Notes: generated by a model from the letters alone, not told the origin. A DNA stretch of 64,000 bases from Agriotes lineatus (GCA_940337035.1 CALNHX010001045.1:62001-126000); one strand, 5' to 3'. Counted from the first letter of the stretch, positions 22,779 to 37,474 are shown. A program made the numbers and translations.

Positions 22779-23760
22779 TCCTTCGTCTGAAAGACGAAAA
22801 AAGTATTATAATCACGAAAAAATTACCTTCCCAGATTTCTTCAGGCTTTATCCTTGACAACAATTGGACCTAACAGATACAGGATATATGTTCTACAAGT
22901 CAAAAAGGTGCAAAGAATAAGTGCGTTATGTTGACCTTTTTAGGCCGCGAGCAGCATAAGTGCGTAAATCTCAAACCTTTAAATAGACGGGAAACCCATA
23001 TTTGGGCGAGGTCGCAAATTCAATCATAGGATGTGCATTCGAAGATATACTTTAAAAAAAATTAAGCTATCTGGAATTACCTTGCGGATATAAATGTGTA
23101 GATCTCCATTCTCTTTGAGATTGCAAAAACCCAGAAAAAATATTTTCCGAAATTTCTTTAATACTAAAAATTTATGAATTTAATGGGTACATCGAATTTG
23201 CAGGCTTAGTTCTAACAAAGCGTACGGGTAATGTGTTGCATAAAGTTCAGCTTCGACGTATCGTAAAAACTATTGCACATAAAGATATACACCCTGCGTA
23301 TGATATGTTTAAAAAGGAATGGAGACATTTTTAGTGAAAGGCCTATCTGCATTGATTTATTGATGTAAAAAATATAATTAATTTTCCATTACCTGATTTA
23401 GTTGAAACGCACCTCGCTTCGGCACGAAACTTAATACAGGGAGTGAAGGTTAAGCCAGCTGAAATGCAACGATATGAAAAGGGCTCCGTAGGTTTGCGAG
23501 AAATTAGTCAACGATTGGTTCACAGCCGTCGGCGCCGCGGTTCAAATCTCTCCGGTAACGAATTTTTTATTTGAAAATTGATGTAATCTCATTCAAGAGT
23601 ATTCTTTTATTGTTTCCATATTATTTGGAACGTGAAAACATATTTACACCTTGTTTTCTTTGATTTTTAAAATTATTTAGTGTCATAATGTCCACTTGAG
23701 GGGGAAGTTCTGAGTAAAGTCCTTTACAGATTTTTTATACAAACTAAAGCATTTACAAAA
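22779..23760 (+). repeat. Composite repeat, copy B
   Basis: Begins with TTCGTCTGAAAGACGAA on the plus strand, then a TTCTTCAG line, a TTGGACCTAACAGATACAGG module, and much unrelated sequence. A tRNA-like region follows at 23481-23560, then the family tail: TTTGAAAATTGATGTAAT, TTAGTGTCATAATGTCCAC and AAAGTCCTTTACAGATTTTT. Order and orientation match copy C at 48895-49690 read on the other strand. Confidence 0.6.
23481..23560 (+). repeat. tRNA-like (SINE-type) module
   Basis: GGCTCCGTAGG start, a GCCGTCGGCGCC stretch and GCGGTTCAAATCTCTCC as a B box. It resembles a degenerate tRNA head as found in SINEs and is not a functional tRNA gene, because no clean cloverleaf or anticodon arm can be drawn by eye. 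Confidence 0.5.
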
Positions 23761-23764
23761 AACT

Positions 23765-26700
23765 AAACTTTTTTCGCAGCTACCATAATTCGGTAAAGCT
23801 GCTAAACTAGATTTTAGAAATTAATTATCGATTCTTCGAGATTTTTTCCGTCTCGTTTGCAGCTAGTATCATATTTCGTGTCCTATGTTATTACTTCTGA
23901 TCCGTTTCTCTTTCGTAAATTACATCTGTTTCTGTTCTGGTACTTACGTACTGTAACTCTTTAATAATTCAAAATTGAAATTGCACTCGACTTTTATTTT
24001 CTTTAAACTAAAATTTTGAAAATTAGTGCTACTAGTCAATGTAGAAGTAAGTAGTATAAGTACTGGAATAATTCTCCTTTTATTTTTTCCACTTAACTCC
24101 TTAATAATTTTCCAGACTTCCAAAAATGTGACATTTAACTCTATCCGTTGCATTAAACGAATAGACTGTGTAAATCACTATTAAAAATATATTTGTCAAA
24201 CCTCTCTGTGTCGCCTTAAATTCCCATAAAATTTAATTGAAATGACACGCAAGAAAAAAAAAGTCTGCTATTTGTTGCGGTCTAGACCAAATCGATAAAA
24301 AGAGAATTGTTGTAATGAATCCGCAAACTTTGCACATAAAAGAATTACCTGAGATATTTCTCAATTACGGATTTCGTCTTTGCCAACAGTCCGCAAACCG
24401 TGAAATCCGCTCATACACTAACAAGATTTGTCGAGCCTTTTGTGTTTAACAACCAAATAACCGCATTCAGAACCAGGAAGATGCGAAAATTAATTAATTT
24501 GCCGCGATAAAGTCGCTGAACCATGATTTTGCAAAATAGTTCCCACGATGGAGTTACAGTGTAAATGTTGCAGAAGAATGCAGCACAGAACGGTTGCTAA
24601 ATTAGTTTTATCAAAGACATTTTCGCTATGCGTTCAAACTAGCAGTAGTTAAAAACTGTCTCAAAACTTTTTTTACTACAGAATAGAGACACTTCCTTTT
24701 CTTCGGTTAATTAATTTTTTGCCAGGAGTCGAGCGCAGAACTTTATCAGCAGATATATTAATTTATGTACACGTATGATTTATGTGTGTAAAAAATCAAG
24801 ATTTTTATCTGACAGCTAAACATGTCAGTAGCAACTGGAATTTATTAAATCTCAAGGTCGATATACGGGGCTCAACAATTTGGTTCCGAAATTATATGTC
24901 TATAAAAACAAGCAAATTGCCCGTTTCCACCATAAATTATTTATGAAACGTCTCAGAAGAAAAACTGTCGAGGATGTACATAATTGCGACTCACTTCGTC
25001 ACATTATTATAATTCTCCAAGGTACGAGTACATTGTAGCTGTTTTAATTTCGAGTCCATTGAAAGGTTCAATCAAACGACTCGGCAGAAAGTAATTTGTT
25101 GAGGCAAAGGGTGACCCGTGGGACGGCATGAACTTTAAGCGCCGTAAATTATCAAATTTACTTGCAAATTGAGGTCCGTATGAAATTACTTGTTGCGTTG
25201 TCAAATCAAACTTGTAATTCCGTTGCGATATAATTTAAATTGAATCATAGCCGGGGGTCCCTGAAGGAATTAGTTTTTTGCACCGAATTTGTTTAACAAG
25301 CCACGAAAATTAAAAACAAGGTAGCACACGTGTTTATAAAATACAAAATTTAAATATTTTAAATTTGAGAGTAGATGTAGAGTATTCGGAAACTATGCGC
25401 TGTTTAAAAAAAAGCTAAATGGAACTTTAGAAAAATAAATCAGAGCTGCAATCTCCTTTTAGTTCATCAATCAAAAGTAAGTTTTTCACATTCTATAAAA
25501 ATTTAAAAAAAACAGAAACTGTATTTTAAGAAACAAACAAATTATAGCAACTATTATCAGCAAAAATTTCCTTTCTAACAATATATCGAAATATAACAAT
25601 GTTATTCGATTTGTACGTCTACTGATAATTTTTAGCAGCTCTTTTTGTTTGTAAGCTTGCATAGCGTTTCTTATAGATGTATCCAAGCATTTTCAAAATT
25701 AATTAATAAGAAGTAATCATGTAACTGAAGCTCACATATTTTACAATCTATTTAATAGCAATTATAGTAAAAGTTTGCACTTTTATCTATTACATTTATA
25801 CATTAAAATGAAATTCTCGATCTTTGGAAAAGCAAATCGACATGACAGAATAATATTTAAAACACTATTATATAAATTTTGGATAGATATGTATTTTTCT
25901 ATGCATGTGTATTTGATTATTATATCTATATTACCATTTATAAGATATTTCTACCATTTATATGGTATCTAAACTAGTTGGTATATGGATGTAATTGCCC
26001 TTTTATTTTCCATATTTCCGCAACTGGCTCTTTATCCTAATGTTAGAAAATTAAGTAGTTAATGGTTGTTGCAGATGTTTTTAACTATATTTAAGTCAGT
26101 ATCAATAATGTCAGTAAAAGACTAAAATTAATAAAACGAAAAGTACATATTGATGAATGTTACGTAATTTCTGCAGTTACATTATTCGCTTCGTTTTCTA
26201 AAACATATGAAATGTATTATAGCGTATTAATAAGAGCTATTAATAGCGTTGTCAAATTTTTAAAAAATTCTTAACCCTAGTAACATTTTAAAATTTCATT
26301 TTAAAATTTTCCAGAACACGTACCACCTTTTCTATATTTTTGAAGCACAAATAAAAACTAAGCTTTCTTGCATCGTACGATTATTAAGCTCTTAATTTCT
26401 AAAAATCTTCAATCTCCCTTGGTAACAGTTAAATAATAGAAAATCCGGTAGAAGAGTGACTTATCTTTATTGCCCATATTTACATAAGAGCTTAAGCTAA
26501 GTTGTACACGCTTTCGGGATATTTAAAAACACTTTAGAGGACTAAACATGCCGTTAATACACTAAATTTAAATTTTTCACGAAATTTAAGACATTGAGAC
26601 GACGTGTTCTTAATTGTATTTCTATTATAAGGTCTGAAAGTTTGGACCGTACGCCTAGATGATTTTATAATGAACATAGTTGCAATTGTTATTTATAATA

Positions 26701-28480
26701 ATTTAAATATGCAACATAACAAATTGTAACTCAACTATCCCTTTCTGCAAACGGATTAAGCGTTTTCTTCATATATTAGTAGTTAATACTTAGAAAATTT
26801 ATTTACCGATTGTAAATACATAGATTGAAGTTGAGTTATAGTTTCATGAATCTTTGGTATCAGCAGCATTTGAATCACTAATGTGATTGAATCTGTGTGT
26901 GATATCTCGTACTGCTTTGGCTTCTCAGGTGATTTTAGCTAAATATTTCGTCTCCTCGCCTACTCTAGTTCGCAAAGTTGTTCGTTTTGCCGTCGCGAAT
27001 CCTAACGCGCTCGCTTAGTAACTTTCTTTTTCGGTCAGGTTTTCTAAGTTTATTTCGTTCCATTGTAGTGGTGAAATCGCTTATCGGTTTTGTTTTGATT
27101 TTCAAGCAAACGACTTCCAACCGGAACTTGTAAAACCAAACCATTTCAATTTTCCGAGACCACGCGTCTTGCCTTTATGATGGATTTGTAATTGGTAGTT
27201 GCTATACCTCCGCTATAGTTTTTCAATCCTTGTCGTTGGTTAGCTAAACAAAATCTGAAAAACGCCATCTGGTGGATTTAATGGAGAAAGTCTGGTAGGT
27301 TCTGTCGTGAAGCATGCTGACAATTTGTTTTTAGGCATATTTTATCCCATTTTAGATAATTTTTGATAACCCAGTACCTCCTTATTTCTTTTTCTGGGGT
27401 TAGACACTCTGCATTTGTACTCTAATTGCATCTTGTTTTTTCGGGACTCCTCTTTGTATTTATGTTTTCTGGTATTTACGTATAACGGATCTACTAGCTT
27501 AAGGTGTCTGGATTATGAGCTCTAGATTGGAATTTCTTGTTGCGATTTTTGACTTCTTTTCCGACGGTGTTTTCGCAGGACGCTAAATTCAACAGATAAG
27601 CCATAACCTTGCTTTAATTTAAATAAATACTTTGCCGCAATTCAAAATGTCATAGCGTTTTAATTAGTTTATAAACTGAGGATATTTAAATGTTCCTGTT
27701 TATGCCGGATTTTTTATTGGTACAGTTATGTGTATTATTGATTGATGTGTACATTTTCTACGTATCTTAAACTTTGTTCATTTGTGCGTTAAGCTATGAA
27801 CGCTAAGTGTACACGTCGTCTGTTTTGGTATTGGGTTCACCTCAATTGCTTATGTTTAGATATCCTAGATTCAATATTTTATTTTGTTAGGTGGAAATGC
27901 CCTCTCAGATTATTTGTAAGAATTTATTGAAAATAAATATGTCGTCAATTGTGTAACACGTATGTCTTTCTTTCTATAACAGGTTATAGCTTATCAAAGA
28001 GCTTGCGTCTCCCTCCAATGCAAGGTTCCATTAGTTAGATCTGCGAGTAGCTAGCACCCTTATTTAGCTTTGATCATTTTAGTGTTAACCCACCTCTCGT
28101 CCAGAGTATCTCAGCTGGCACATCGAACTATATTAGTTACCGGACTATTTTGGGTATTCACAACTCGATATCCTGCTTATATTTAAGTGTTGCAATATTA
28201 GCATCAGTTTTTTATTGTACGACCTCCTATTAGAGCGTTCAGCGGTCACAATTCTCCCCATACGTTAACTGAAAAGGTGTCGGTGATTTCTAACTTTGTT
28301 AAATATTTTCAAATATTTACAATCAGGATAACTCGAAAGTATTGATCTAATCGGAAAATCGTATAGGAACCTTTCCCAGTTTTTTTTAAATAATACGGTG
28401 CATGTGCGGAAAATCGTATAGGTGCATGTACTCCAATATCAAGACACTCTGTATCGTTATTATCTCATCATTAACACTCT
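23765..28480. other. No recognisable feature
   Basis: The longest unassigned stretch but one. Less repetitive than its neighbours. Blocks near 24280-24550, 24990-25260 and 26940-27280 are GC-richer and could be conserved non-coding intron or very old repeats. No coding motif was found. Confidence 0.45.
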
Positions 28481-28489
28481 GTTATCCAG

Positions 28490-28935
28490 ACCAAGTCTGG
28501 AGATAGGTCTCCTCTAATTCCTTCCATCTTTCTCTATTCAAGGCCATTCTCTTCCACATCAAGCCGCCATAACGCTTCAAGTCATCTCCCCAACGCATTG
28601 TAGTATGGCCTCCATCTTTTGATTTTTTAATTCCACCTGTCCTGATCTTTTTCGTTGTGACCTGTCCATTTCCATTTCAAGTTGGCTGCTTAGTGTACTA
28701 CATCGATGACCTTTGTTTTACTTCTTCCATTCATTTCTCTGAGAGTCTCCAAGAGTAATTCCCAGCATTCTACGCTTTATTTTACGTTGGGTTTTGCTTA
28801 GCTTGGATAGATTAGATTGGGTGAGCCATAGATTAAGACAAAACAAAGGAGAGTTTACCAAAAGCCATCCTAACTGGATTCTTCTTTTGATTTCTATAGT
28901 TTGGTTCGCCTTATTTGGCTTGATAGACATTCTGT
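28490..28935 (-). pseudogene. C-terminal LINE relic
   Basis: The minus strand encodes a decayed reverse-transcriptase C-terminus: TIEIKRRIQLGWL, then TQRKIKRRMLGITLGD, then QRNEWKK, followed in shifting frames by KWKWTGH and W-R-P type segments. This order is the C-terminal domain of insect endonuclease-reverse transcriptase LINEs. No polymerase core is present, so it is a 5'-truncated or eroded copy. Confidence 0.8.
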
Positions 28936-29306
28936 ATATTTTTGGCTATAGGCAAATATAGTCAATTTAATGCAAGATCTGCCTATGACGCATCCATAAA
29001 AATAATGGGCCACAGAAGATTGCCGTTGTTATTGATGGCAGTCGGTAATACGTTTAATTCCATTTTTGAAAATAGCCAGCATTTATAAAACTAACTTGAG
29101 TTTACATTCTAGTGATTGCCGTTCTTTCTGTAGAGGCTGAGAGGGGGGGGGGGCACATAGTGTACTTAAAATATGGAGGAGCTTCATTAGGTATACAGCA
29201 AAATTTAGCTTTTAACTGTATTTATACGTTCCTACTCATACAGCTATTCTTTACTCATGTTAACCAAAACATGTACCAAAGGAGTACATAGCACTAGAAT
29301 CCTTTA

Positions 29307-29562
29307 TCTAATAGACTTGTCTGTCCGGGACGCTGTTTTGTCTGTCCGGGACGCTGTTTCAGCAGCCAAACCGTAAGAGATAAAGAAAAAAGTTATGAAA
29401 GTTATATGTTTGGAATGGTCATGTCAGGTCAGGAAGCGAATTTCAATCACGTGACACTTCCGGTTTTAAAAAATATTATTCTTTTTATTTAATACGCGTT
29501 CTATTTGAAAAACGGTCTTTTTTGTTTTATTAAATGAGACATTTGTCTCACTGGTTGCTAGT
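29307..29562 (+). mobile_element. Non-autonomous Helitron-like element, copy 1
   Basis: 256 bp. It starts with TC after an A and ends with CTAGT, which fits the CTRRT rule. Twenty-odd bases before the end is a hairpin with a 7-bp stem, TGAGACA/TGTCTCA, seven bases upstream of CTAGT. Near the 5' end are two 21-bp tandem units built on GTCCGGGACGCTG. The rest matches copy 2 at 37828-38111 closely. There is no terminal inverted repeat and no target duplication, as expected for a Helitron. The base after CTAGT is A rather than the usual T. Confidence 0.75.
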
Positions 29563-32500
29563 ATATTATATTACGACATGTTGCATTTCCTAACATTGAA
29601 AAATACTTGGGAATAATTATAATTTTATGAAAGCATGGTTTTAAAATTCAAAAGAGGTTTATTACTATCTCAAATCCTTTTACAGGACGTACCTCAAAAG
29701 TCTTATTTTTAACCCTGTCAAATATGTCTCTCAAAGTTTATAACACCGACTGCATTTCAAATCATGGGAAAAATAAACGTACAGCGTGAAACGCTTTATA
29801 CCTAAGACGCTAGCTGACCACTAAATCGTTTTTACCCTAAAACATATAACTGCTTTTTTGTACACTGCTATCAATTAAGCGAAGCCATAATCGAACACCT
29901 TTTGCTTTACAAAAAATTTCAGGTTACGATTTTACGGTTTTGTCAACGCTTTACATTCCTTAGTTAAATACCTGCAAAAAATCCTCAATTCGACACAGAA
30001 GCGTCCGTCGGAGAAATATTTAGTGCCTATTAACATTTTTCAAAAGGGGCGAATCAAATTAAATTTTGAGACACTCTATGCATAGTTTCGTTTTGGTACT
30101 TTATTTCTGGTTTAATTGTGAATATTAAAGAATAGAAATTATTTTGAGTTGTAATAATTATCAAGTATAATTTTAAGTAACTCGTTGTATTTGGTGTAAT
30201 CCGCGGTTAAAGCAACGTAGAAATTATATTTAGATCCAATTTATTTAGTAATACGGTCATAGCAAGTCTAAAGCACACTTAATCATGTGACTCACATAGA
30301 GCTAAAGGTTCAGTCATTAAAAATAAAAATAGGAAATGTTACCGGAAGAAAAATTCTAATTTAATTTAATCCTTTCAGAATTATATCTAAATTTGTCTAA
30401 TGTTTTTTCTAGAAAAAATATCTATAACTGCGCAAACTCTCTGATTCCTACTGATATAATGAGTAGTTTTAAACCTAGCAGTTAGTACAGAATCAGATTA
30501 GTGTTAGCTCTTCATTAGTAGTGCACCTTCAACGTAAGTATATAGTAACAGTGCATAAGTAAAATGAAATTAGTTGTAAAATATCTAGTGTATCGTTCAC
30601 TAACAGTAGCAACAACTAAGTTCAGTGAGCGTGATAGATACATAACTATAGTTTTCGAACATGGTGCTATTTCTGTCTGAGAGATCGAGAACAGTTCATT
30701 ATTTCTTATATTAGCTGGAACTCTATATAAATATTAACATTCCAACACGGTTGTAAATAATTATTCCAGAGCAGCGATATCCTTGTATAATTAGCATCAA
30801 GGACTCCCACTCAATATCCTTGAAGACCGTCAATGGACTGCACTATTATCAAACGATTTATGGACACAGTTAAATAGTCGAACATCCATTATAATATCTC
30901 TCTACTGGCAGAATCTCCATCAATTTGCAACACGGCAGCCGACTCAGAATGAAACGTCACAAATGAGTTACTATTGCCACCATCAATACGTAACCTTACA
31001 CGAGTCCAAAGAAATAAGAATGAAGTCGGCTACAGTAAATGACCTGACGACCTCGAAAGTTAAATTGCGAAAAAAATGAAATAACTCCAACTTGCCGTTT
31101 ACTTCTGTGGACGACCCGCTATACACTTGACATAATACGTTTCGTTCACACTTCAATGAACTTATTGGGAAATGCATGTTAAACCATGCGTATTAAGTAC
31201 CCGAGAACCCCGTGGAACCGTTTTTACAGGGCCCATTAACTACAAAAACCGGGAGACGTTTGGCCAACTTGCTGATTTGTCTACAGGTTCGTGGGAAAGA
31301 ATGCGTGCCAACGTTTGTACATTATGTAAAACTTTAATCGGCGGAAGCTCATGTCAACAAGAATTACTATAGTACTTATATTTTAGGATGATTTTTTTAT
31401 AGATTTATAGCATGACCCCACAGAAAATAACCATATCTAATTCTTTAGAGCACTAACATTCAAAAATTGTAGTGCAATTGTCAATACGATATAAATCGCT
31501 TTAATATGTCGATGAATTAAATTATTCAAAGTTTTGTCATTGCACTTTTTCCAATTTAGCATTTAAATTGGGCGAGTGACTTGCGTATTTATTTCTATCT
31601 AACTACTTAAGCGTTGGAAGGCACCTATTTTTAAAGTAAGATATCAGCAGCAGCTTTGAACACCGAAAGTGAATTTACATTTGAGGTTAACTTATAAGCG
31701 ATTTTCAAAGATAAATTTTTGGTGGTAGGCGCATCGATTTGACAAATGAGACGTCAGTTAAATAAGTTAAAAGTGGAATAATTGTCCACAGTTCTTATTT
31801 TAATCGTAAAACGATGTGTTTTATCATTATTTTAACATTATCCCATCAACTTGTATGCCTAAATACCTGTATTTGTTTATTTCTTCTTCTGGACAAATTG
31901 TGAACATAATATGTATAAGATATTTATTTCTTATTTATATCCTTTAGTTCTTTGTTATCAGTGCTGTAAACTACGTAACATTAATAATCTTAACTATAAT
32001 TACCCTTTATAATCCCTATATACTAGGAGACGCAGACAATTTTTTTTATTATTTAATTAGGAAAAAGATTTTTAATTATAGTTTATTAGTAAAGTTATTG
32101 AATTTTGAAATATTTATTTATATTTATATAAGAAAAGTTGATTTTTTGTACCTTGTGTATGTAGTTTTATATTCTTTGTTATACATTGCAACTATGCATA
32201 ACTGTGAAAGGGCTACCTACTGTATTTTCTTTAATAATTAAGGATAATGTGAAATATATTTTATATTATTAATTTATTTTTACTATATTAACCATTTTAT
32301 ATTGCCCATTACTTACATATAGTTTATTGTTAAATTTTACTCACTATTATCTTTTTGTTTGACATGATTATTCCATAAAAATGTTTAGTTAAACACATAG
32401 TGATACAGGACAATTCTTTTCAACGTCCTTCTCAGCAATAAAATACAATCGACTCCTGAAACTAAAATCAATAAATTGTTTTTGTTCCACTATAAATTTA

Positions 32501-35089
32501 TTAATGTTGGACATCGCAAATATATTTCCAAATTTACTAGTAGTTAACATAAAAGTTAAGTTTGCTAACTGAAGAGCAGCCAATGGGTGACTACTCCCAT
32601 ATTTGATTCATGTTACCTGTTAGCAGTTTTATTTATTGCCTTTGTAGCAGATTACAAATGAACATAGAGTTAAAAAACCGCCTACTTACACAATTGCACG
32701 AAACATGTAAACGGTCTTTGAAATCTGCAGCCATTACTCTGTTCTGCTACTAAACATATATTGTTCTTTATTGCCCTCTGCAATGTCTATGTAAGGAAAT
32801 GCTTGAAATAGAAGCACTCAAAATTAGAGCACATGGTGGATAGGCAATACCTTTATTTAATTTATTACTTAAAATAGTACAGCTTTTAGTTATTAAAAAT
32901 AACATAGTCGTATATGAAAACCGACCAATAAATTACATATGTGTAAAAAATTATATTCCACAATTTGTAATTTTCACTTGAACATAAGTTAAAATTTCAC
33001 TTTCAAGCCTTACAATTTATTTATTTGTTTATTTAGCGTATGGTAACAACACACTATAATAGTGTAAGATATAAATAGGTACAATAACTTGTATCACTAC
33101 CTTTTGATATATAAAGTTCTTCCATTACGTAAAAAGTATAAAGAAAAGAAGATTTTTTTATTCTGTAAATTGTATAAAAATAAATCGTTCTGTCTACCTC
33201 TACGTACATATTTAGAGGTCACATCAAAACTATATATATATTATTCGAAAACTTATATAGGGTGATCCAAAATATTTCTCCTCCAGTGACCTACGATTTT
33301 TGTAAAATAAATACAGCGTCATTCAGAAAATATTGAACGTCCAAAAAACTTAAAAATTCTTTCAGTACCTAACAGTAACATTCTCAAGTTTCTGTCACGA
33401 ATAACACAATTTGAGATCACAGTAACGGCGGTGAAAAACACGTACAAATTCTAAGTCGTACCTTGGGGTGACATGTTTTTAATGCATTCATTATTTGATA
33501 ACAAACATTCAAATGCATGTACGAGTACTTTGGTATAAATAATTGTTACACCATATTTGCTTTATAGAATATGCAATTTATTAAAGATGTATGGTATATT
33601 TAAATAGCACGTATACGAGCATTTCAAATTAGTAGAAATAAAACTGTATATGCTTCAGGTAAGCATAGAGGCTGTTGGAGCTTGGAAGCCAAATTTAATC
33701 TTCGGCGCCTCCACCAAATGCATGTGTATTGCGTTATTGAAGTTTGAAAGTCTCCATTGATATTTCAAAACCATACAGAATACGAAGATGGTAAAATTTG
33801 GATAAAGATGCCCATTTTAATACTGAATAATATTCAAAAAGTTAATTAGACCTAGCCGCCTTACTTTTTGAGTTATGTACAGAAAACAATAATTTTTGAT
33901 TTCCGCTTCCTTGTTATAGATTATTAGACTACTTAGAACAAAACTTTTGACACTATTGGACAATTTTTAAAGTAGAATTTGTATGTGGTTTTAGAATTTT
34001 ATTTGTTTTTATAATTTTCGCCAACGCTGTCTTGTACGAAACCTAAATTATCTTAGATATAGTACATCTCAGCAACTGCGATGTCCTTTTTTATGTAAAA
34101 CTAAATGCAGAATCAAATGGTACCACAAAATAATGAGAAATATTAACATTTAGAAAATATTAACAAACTCTCCTGGTTTAGGCGTGTTATCCTGTTCCGG
34201 CTTATATAATCTCTTTCTAGGTCTGCCTTGGTCTCTCTTTCCCTTAATAAATTAGAAATGGCAATTCCTGAGAATTTCCCTGAAAACCGAAACATTGCCA
34301 AAACGTAACCGTTTTAATTTCTTAGAATTTTGAACTTTCAAAAATTTACAAAATTTTAAGCGATAGTGAGTATGAATGCAATAGCTGGTTTTACATCAAG
34401 TTTATTGTTCACTTTAATACTATAACATTTAAGATTTAGCATACAAATGTCTATACAGCGTCGTGAAAATCAATATCTGGTATATTTTATTTTTTATCAT
34501 TAAAGATTTTGAACGCCCATTTTTATGTCATTTATATACATTTATAAGATTACCAAACCACATTAATATAATAATAACAAATTCTAAAAAGATCAAAATA
34601 AGCATCACAGAAAAATTTAAACTGCGTTATAATTATTATACTTTTATTAAAAGCTAAATCAGTAATTCTTTGTCGTTTCTCTAGTTGTCTACTTATTATA
34701 TGCATTATATTTACACCTTTGAGTTTTTAATAATGTTTTATTTATAGATTGTATATTTGTCATTTGGTTCTAAAGACAAGGTTAAACAAACCCTTTACCG
34801 CGTCTGTAGTATCGAAGATAAAATCATATGATATGTATATTTTACAAATCATTTCCTGACAATATGCATTATTTTCAGTTAAAATAGTATAACTCCCGGC
34901 TTGCAATAGATAGATTGTCATCTAGTTTTTCGAAACTTCTTCAAAGCAATTCTCATAAGCTTGACAATTTAATCAACCATATATAGTACACAGTGTAGTG
35001 ACATTTGGCTGAGAGTGTACTTGTAAGAGCAAATTATATGTGGTCACGTTGAAATGCTCTTTTTGTTCATTAGACTTGAAAAAGGTGCC
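29563..35089. other. No recognisable feature
   Basis: AT-rich intronic sequence. A GGGTGATCCAAAATATTT line at about 33260 is reminiscent of a mariner end but has no partner. No supported gene or repeat structure. Confidence 0.45.
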
Positions 35090-35200
35090 AACATGCTTTG
35101 GTCGGTTGTAGTTGTTAGCACGCTCGATTCTCGTTCCGGAGGTCTCAGGTTTCTGATCCACACCACGTATCTGATTCGGATCAATTACCTTTTTATATGG
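35090..35200 (+). repeat. tRNA-derived SINE head
   Basis: A tRNA-like stretch: TAGTTGTTAGCACGCTCG fits an A box, GGAGGTCTCAGGTTTCTGATC a degenerate B box, at normal tRNA spacing. Downstream sequence is unassigned. Probably the head of a SINE, with the 3' end not determined. Confidence 0.4.
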
Positions 35201-36460
35201 GCCGTTGTTCATCGCTCCGAGTAAATACATCTCTATCGTTTTGGAAATTAGTTTGTTTTTGCGAGACGAGATTACATAAGAAGCTTATACCTGATGATGT
35301 TCACACCTTTACATGTCCTATTCGCAAGCTTGTAATAATGAGATCAATAGACGAGTTCTAGATAATTAGTCTCAAATTTCATCTATATCGAGATTTTTAT
35401 GTTTCTGACGAAACAGTTATTTATGCAAATGCAAGTACTGAAAAGGTTTAGTGCTGATTTTTATTTTATATTTTATAGTTTTTATTAAATTATCATTTAT
35501 CATTTATACTTTCTTTCAAGAAAACAATGCATCTGCATGAAACAAAATGCATCTGCATAAAACAACATGTATCACCAACATTATAGGTCACATATTGTTT
35601 AACAGTAAAGTGGAAATGTAACCACCAATCAATTTGAGGGTAACCATAATAACAAAATCATTGTGCTACATAATGCAACTTTTTATAATACTTTAACACT
35701 GAATTATATTTTTGTTAAAAGTGGCTTAAGTAACTTAACTTTTGTTAAATTATGAATAATATATTTATATATCAATGTTATTTTTTCAGGTAAGCATCTT
35801 GACATTTAACGTTAAGTACGTCAGGATCTGCATTAGAAATCCCAAATGCACCGTCCTGCTAATGAGTTAGGTAAGTAGTTTAATAAATGAGATGCGTATC
35901 GTATTACCATGTACTACTATACACAAAAAGATTAAACTAATAATAAACCCACGTTTCAGATTTTTTTTCCCTAATATTTGCTATCTGCGCCCAAGAGATA
36001 ATCGTCTCGTATCTCACCCGTTTTGAATGAGTTTGGGGCTTCATTATAGCACGACTTTTTATCACAACGCACTCTTTTAAGTAAATAATAGCAATACAAA
36101 TTCATCAAAAAGTATTGAAATTTTAAGATCAAAACATAAACTAAAATATTAATAACACAATCTTTACATTACTCAAATAAATTTCTAAGGAAGACGAAAG
36201 TGACAATTTTCTACTTGTCAAATATTAATAAGAAACGTCAGCTTTTTTAAAACTGTTTTTATTTGGGCGGGGGTAGATAAAATATTGTAAAATACACTGT
36301 GATAATGCACTATTAACATACTTGTGCGATTACACACGCCTATATTAATAACACTCTTATCACACTTGTATTGTAAATATTTATTTCTACGATCGCGTCA
36401 AAAGTTTTTATTTGCAGTGTTTAGTGTCAAAAGCTTTTTTTACCCCGGTTTCATTTAAGC

Positions 36461-36523
36461 GTGCGAATTGCGTTTTTACTGCACGTAATTCTTGGTAACG
36501 TGCAATAAAAACGTAAATCGCAC
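36461..36523. repeat. Small hairpin repeat
   Basis: GTGCGAATTGCGTTTTTACT and the following GCACG are mirrored by ACGTGCAATAAAAACGTAAA and TCGCAC, about 28-bp arms with a few mismatches around a short loop. Non-coding. Confidence 0.6.
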
Positions 36524-36973
36524 ATTTTCTAGCTAATTTTTATGCCAACATAACGTAGAGTATATACTTCTGTTACAATCGTAGACAACATATTGTATGT
36601 AACACGAGCAAATAGTGTGTTATGGCACTTATCATACTGGTTGTCATAAACACGCAACTCGTAGCTAAAGTGTCACGTTTTTGCACACATGAGAAAGTTT
36701 AAAGAATGAGCCGCAAAAAAGATTTAGATACGAGAACAACTATTGCTGGCTTCAGTACGAGCGTTAGCGAGTATATAAACGGCCACGCGAGTTTAGTAAA
36801 ACCCCTTTTCTAACGCGCCCCGTATACTATTTTATAGCATTTGTACAAAATGCGAAATATTAATTTTTTATATAAAAAGTTACACTAAACATAACCAAGC
36901 TGAGCAGAAGTTCTTTTTATATATTGAAACATAATAAGCAGCTTCAGTTGATGTTATGTCTTTGTCAGTAGTG

Positions 36974-37121
36974 AAGTGTATTGTTGGTAGCAGTGTAAGT
37001 CTATCTCAAATTCGAGGTTAACTGGATAAGTTTTGCGTCAGTTTTGATACAGACTGACGTAAAACCTAACCTGAAAACTTCGAATATGACATAGACTGGC
37101 AGTGCCACCAGCAATACACTT
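36974..37121. mobile_element. 148-bp palindromic MITE
   Basis: Arms of about 50 bp: AAGTGTATTGTTGGTAGCAG at the left mirrors CAGTGCCACCAGCAATACAC at the right, with similarity running on through AGTCTAT and TTCGA. The middle holds a second, GTCAGT-containing palindrome. No coding capacity. Confidence 0.7.
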
Positions 37122-37437
37122 GAGTATTGCTAACCGTAAAACGAATCGCCGTTACTATGTTGTAATGGTTGCTATGGTGCAATATATCACTTTACTATAC
37201 GATTTTGAATGTAGAAGTGTAGTACATTACCATATGAAATGTGATAAGAAAAATATTGCATAGTATGCAATAATTGCATGCTTTTGAAGTATGGAAAGTG
37301 CCAAATAATAGCCTCATTTAGGAATAGTGGTTTATCTATCAAGGGCTCAAGGTAAGCGGTTTCAGCCCGCGATGATAGTTTGGAGCCCGACCGGAGGGAG
37401 GGCTGTAAATCATCAAGGGATGAAATCGCTTTTGCGC

Positions 37438-37440
<3 letters not shown>

Positions 37441-37470
<30 letters not shown>
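37441..37470. repeat. (TA)n microsatellite
   Basis: An uninterrupted alternating TA run of about 28 bases. Fifteen bases beyond it (TTTTATCCTCAACCG, 37469-37483) recur inverted at 37692-37706. Confidence 0.9.

Positions 37471-37474
<4 letters not shown>

Noticed and set aside
23481..23560. Functional tRNA gene
   Set aside because: Only a B box and loose A-box similarity. Acceptor and anticodon stems do not pair cleanly and the sequence is part of a dispersed repeat.
29312..29355. CRISPR-like or satellite array from the GTCCGGGACGCTG units
   Set aside because: Only two or three units, no spacers, and they belong to a Helitron-like repeat in a eukaryotic genome.
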